Positions 61,538-64,000 of a DNA stretch of 64,000 nt are shown piece by piece. The notes beneath the pieces were generated by a model, which had not been told where the DNA came from, ran no database searches, and saw nothing but the letters and a program-made list of their open reading frames with translations. Origin of the DNA: Phycisphaerae bacterium (GTDB lineage: Bacteria; Planctomycetota; Phycisphaerae; Tepidisphaerales; Tepidisphaeraceae); NCBI GenBank assembly GCA_025924315.1, contig JAICIO010000004.1, positions 1-64,000 of the forward strand, written 5' to 3'. The number at the start of each line of letters is the position of its first letter. Positions within the stretch are counted from its first letter, which is position 1. The position numbers were made by a program, and so were the translations under genes.

Positions 61538-63589
61538 ATGCATATGAGAAAGCGATCGTTCATCTGCTGGGTCGCATTCGCGAGCTGCTTCATCGTGCGT
61601 CACGGTGTAGCAGCGCCCGTTTCATCACAACCGTCGCGGGCAGAATTGCTCGCGAAGGAGCAGGTGCCGGAAGCGGTGAAGCTGCCGGCGCCCAAGGCGC
61701 CGGTTCCCCTTCCGGACGATTGGGATCGCGCCGATGCGCCGATCTCAATTCATTTCGCACAAGCGCTGCCGGGTGAACTCATTGTTCGTCGCGTCAGCCA
61801 AAACGATGGGCGCCTCTATCTCCAAATTCTTTCTTCAAAGGGCCCGATTCAAGGCCACGCCGAGATCAAGCAGGGCGACAAATCGATCGCCCGCGCGACG
61901 TGCGATGATTCGCTCTGGTTGTCACTCATACCGCGCATCGGAAAGATCACATTCCAGATTTTCTCTGGCGATGCGAAAGACCCCGTTCAAGTGACGAGTC
62001 CGACCACGCTGGTCGAAATTCGCGGATCGCAGATCTTCGTGAATGGCGAGCATTTCCTGATCAAAGGCGCGACAGGTAGCGGGCTAAGCGCGGGTGATGC
62101 GATTGCCGTTCATCGCCTCGGCATCAACCTCCTCCGTGGGCAGAAAGCGCTGGAAGATTGCGAGCGCGACGGCTTCATGAGCATCACGTCGCTGAATTTT
62201 GGCTCGATCGCGTCACTCGACGCCATGAAAGCGCCCGATAGCGAGTTCGAGCAGACGATCACCAAGTGCCTCGAATGGCTGAAGCAAAACGACAGCGCCG
62301 CGATCGCCAGTCCCAACACGCTGATCGTCCAACTCGGCAACGAGCGCAGCAGCGGCGGGGCTCCGCCGGGGCCAGAATCCGATTCACTCCAGCGTCGTCA
62401 TGCCGCTCAACTGATCGCGCGGGCGCGGAACCAGATCAAACCGCTGGCGCCCATGCTGCCCGTCGGCTATGCGAACCAGGATCTCACCTTTCTCACACCT
62501 GATTGCATGGACGTCTACATGCACAACAGTTTTCTCGCCAAGGATCGCTACAACTATCCGTGGGAAGACTTCATGAAGTGGCAGGGCTGCCTGCCGACGG
62601 ACGGCAACGATCATGTTCGCCCGTTTGTGAATTCCGAGTTCGGCGCGAATCGCTATCTTCCCCAGGCGTATCACGGGGGACCGAACAATCCGTTCCTCGA
62701 GCGCATCCATGCGTGGAATTTTCCCAATCGCTGGGCCGAGTTCATGGAGCACGGCACGGCCGGCGGATCGATTTACTGCCTCTACGATCTCGATTTGCCG
62801 CGCGATCAGGGATGCTCGACCTTCGGGCTCTTCACGTTCGACCGCAAACCCAAGCTCGCCTGCTGGGACGTCAGCCACATGTGGCGCGATTTCGACCTCG
62901 CGGTCGAAGGCGACAACCTCGTGCTGACACACAAGCGCGATTACTGGGCGCGCAATATCCGCCTGACGCTTTCACCGGAGAACGGCAAAGTGGTCACGCG
63001 TGAAATCGACGACATCGGCCCGAAGACCGATCGCAGAATCGCGCTGAAGTCGCTTTTTGCAGGGGACGCACCCAAGTCTTTGCGCTGGTCGATCGACTTC
63101 ACAACCCACAGCGGCCTGCCCAACGCCGCCATCGGCGCGTGGCCAACTTCACTCGAGGAAGCGGACTTTCTCAAGAGCCTTCAGGGACGCGACACGTATC
63201 CGCTGCTGAGCGAACTTTTCGACACCGAGGTTCTAACGGCCGATGGCAAACCCGCCCCACGAACCCTCGCGGAGATGACCAACGCCGACGGCATCATTCC
63301 CGTCGCGATGCGCAAACGCAACGGCGTGACGTATCTCCTTCTGATCACCCGCGAGAACGCCGACAAGCACGGCCCGATTCGTCACGGCATCAATCTCGAC
63401 GTCGCGTTTAAGGGTAAGGTGACGAAGGTCGACGACACAACCCGCGCGGATCTGCCGGATACGGTCGAAGCCACATCGATCCAAGACGGGCTGCGTCTCA
63501 CAAATCTCGACGCCGCCAGAATCCCCGGCGCCATCGGCCAACGCTGCCAAACGCCGTTCAAAATGCCGGTCTACAAAATCTCGCCGTGA
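61538..63589 (+). CDS. Secreted glycoside hydrolase-like protein (GH2/clan GH-A type)
   Basis: An exported protein of about 683 residues. A signal peptide (SFICWVAFASCFIVRHGVAA) precedes a beta-sandwich of about 120 residues and then a TIM-barrel-like domain starting near IFVNGEHFLIKGATGSGLSA, the type of turn that opens GH2 and GH5-like barrels. LIVQLGNERSSGG carries the likely acid/base Asn-Glu, and PFVNSEFGANRYLPQAYHGG the likely nucleophile Glu. It then runs through NRWAEFMEHGTAGGSIYCLY with a C-terminal beta domain. It is shorter than classical GH2 enzymes and lacks the full first sugar-binding module. ATG 61538 directly follows the hairpin; ATG 61544 is possible. It probably acts with the GH2 gene upstream. 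Confidence 0.82.
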   Translation: MHMRKRSFICWVAFASCFIVRHGVAAPVSSQPSRAELLAKEQVPEAVKLPAPKAPVPLPDDWDRADAPISIHFAQALPGELIVRRVSQNDGRLYLQILSSKGPIQGHAEIKQGDKSIARATCDDSLWLSLIPRIGKITFQIFSGDAKDPVQVTSPTTLVEIRGSQIFVNGEHFLIKGATGSGLSAGDAIAVHRLGINLLRGQKALEDCERDGFMSITSLNFGSIASLDAMKAPDSEFEQTITKCLEWLKQNDSAAIASPNTLIVQLGNERSSGGAPPGPESDSLQRRHAAQLIARARNQIKPLAPMLPVGYANQDLTFLTPDCMDVYMHNSFLAKDRYNYPWEDFMKWQGCLPTDGNDHVRPFVNSEFGANRYLPQAYHGGPNNPFLERIHAWNFPNRWAEFMEHGTAGGSIYCLYDLDLPRDQGCSTFGLFTFDRKPKLACWDVSHMWRDFDLAVEGDNLVLTHKRDYWARNIRLTLSPENGKVVTREIDDIGPKTDRRIALKSLFAGDAPKSLRWSIDFTTHSGLPNAAIGAWPTSLEEADFLKSLQGRDTYPLLSELFDTEVLTADGKPAPRTLAEMTNADGIIPVAMRKRNGVTYLLLITRENADKHGPIRHGINLDVAFKGKVTKVDDTTRADLPDTVEATSIQDGLRLTNLDAARIPGAIGQRCQTPFKMPVYKISP

Positions 63590-63598
63590 GTCGAGCCC

Positions 63599-64000
63599 CT
63601 AGACGAGTTCATACCGGACAATGATGCAACTGGTGCTGTCTCCACGTGGCATGAATACTGAAGCAACGATGCCCCATGGATACGTGCCAGGCGCGAGCCC
63701 ACAACGCTCTTGCAGCCACAGGTCATGCGAGGCTTTGCGCGCTCGTTCGTTGCGCTCCGAGAAATCCGTCCAGGATTTGCCGAACCGATCATCGGCGTCT
63801 TCCATGTGGATCATCGAAAGACGCGGGCCGTGAAAGAAAACGGCAACCGAGAAGAGCAAGCCGGCTCGCATCGGTGGCAAGAACCAACTGTGCCAAGGCT
63901 CATTGTCAACGGCGGTGCGGCAATCGCGAAAGATGTCCAGCGACTGAAACTCATCACGCGTCGTGCGCGGCCCAAGTTCAACGGCTGGATGTTCGAAGGA
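63599..64000 (-). CDS. Unknown protein, 5' end beyond the window
   Basis: An open frame of 133 codons that continues past the right edge. The visible part reads FEHPAVELGPRTTRDEFQSL, then DNEPWHSWFLPPMRAGLLFS and VFFHGPRLSMIHMEDADDRF, ending CIIVRYELV and stop. I do not recognise a family. The sequence has the composition of a globular, soluble protein, and the run of charged residues after SWTDFSERNERARKASHD looks like a helix. It is convergent with the GH2-like gene, with only 9 bases between the two stops. Confidence 0.6.
   Translation of the reverse strand, partial: SFEHPAVELGPRTTRDEFQSLDIFRDCRTAVDNEPWHSWFLPPMRAGLLFSVAVFFHGPRLSMIHMEDADDRFGKSWTDFSERNERARKASHDLWLQERCGLAPGTYPWGIVASVFMPRGDSTSCIIVRYELV

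Overview
The window looks like a chromosomal stretch of a G+C-rich planctomycete, most likely of class Phycisphaerae (a Tepidisphaera/Humisphaera-like soil or freshwater lineage). This rests on gene families and is an inference: a PSCyt1/DUF1549/PSD1 protein paired with a DUF1501 protein, seven pseudopilin-like genes of the H-X9-DG type, a TIGR03067 protein, an ECF sigma factor next to a Ser/Thr kinase-TPR protein, a PEP-CTERM pentapeptide-repeat protein, a dockerin-like secreted protein, and Tat-exported Gfo/Idh/MocA oxidoreductases. No rRNA gene is present; one tRNA-Ser(CGA) is.

Layout. 0-2 kb: a sugar ABC importer (lipoprotein binding protein, then a twin-ATPase running off the left edge). 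2-10.5 kb: Gfo/Idh oxidoreductase, Cys-rich copper protein, GH43 arabinanase, a pseudopilin whose 5' end is built from a nested repeat, a sigma factor fused through a membrane span to an FG-GAP propeller, an amidohydrolase and an M19 dipeptidase. 10.5-21 kb: DoxX-VOC-lipase operon, beta-carbonic anhydrase, small unknowns, PAP2/sphingomyelin-synthase-like protein, acyltransferase, a 987-residue secreted beta-rich dockerin protein, and a STAS protein. 21-31.5 kb: katG, ECF sigma factor plus kinase, pentapeptide protein, tRNA-Ser, DUF900 lipoprotein. 31.5-35.5 kb: murJ, thiD2-thiE fusion, an orphan DNA methyltransferase. 35.7-42.6 kb: six tandem same-strand pseudopilin genes, most followed by their own terminator. 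42.7-48.6 kb: receiver-only response regulator, PSD1 and DUF1501 pair, secreted unknown. 48.8-63.6 kb: a carbohydrate-use region. Its minus-strand run holds two paralogous secreted glycosidase-like proteins, a NagB-like protein, ribokinase, an oxidoreductase and a PhyH-type oxygenase; on the plus strand are a methyltransferase, a GH2 enzyme and a GH2-like enzyme.

Read together, much of the window is plant- or microbial-polysaccharide turnover (GH43, GH2, six-hairpin-type proteins, sugar ABC importer, oxidoreductases, sugar kinase) combined with planctomycete envelope and signalling genes.

The most unusual structural theme is the density of intergenic hairpin repeats of several unrelated families, about one per 4 kb. 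Some sit exactly on stop codons. Two lie in coding sequence: one in an ABC ATPase linker, and one, with a second hairpin nested inside, forming the start of a pseudopilin gene. The other main points are the six-gene pseudopilin array, with 23-bp direct repeats upstream of one member, and the sigma factor/FG-GAP fusion.
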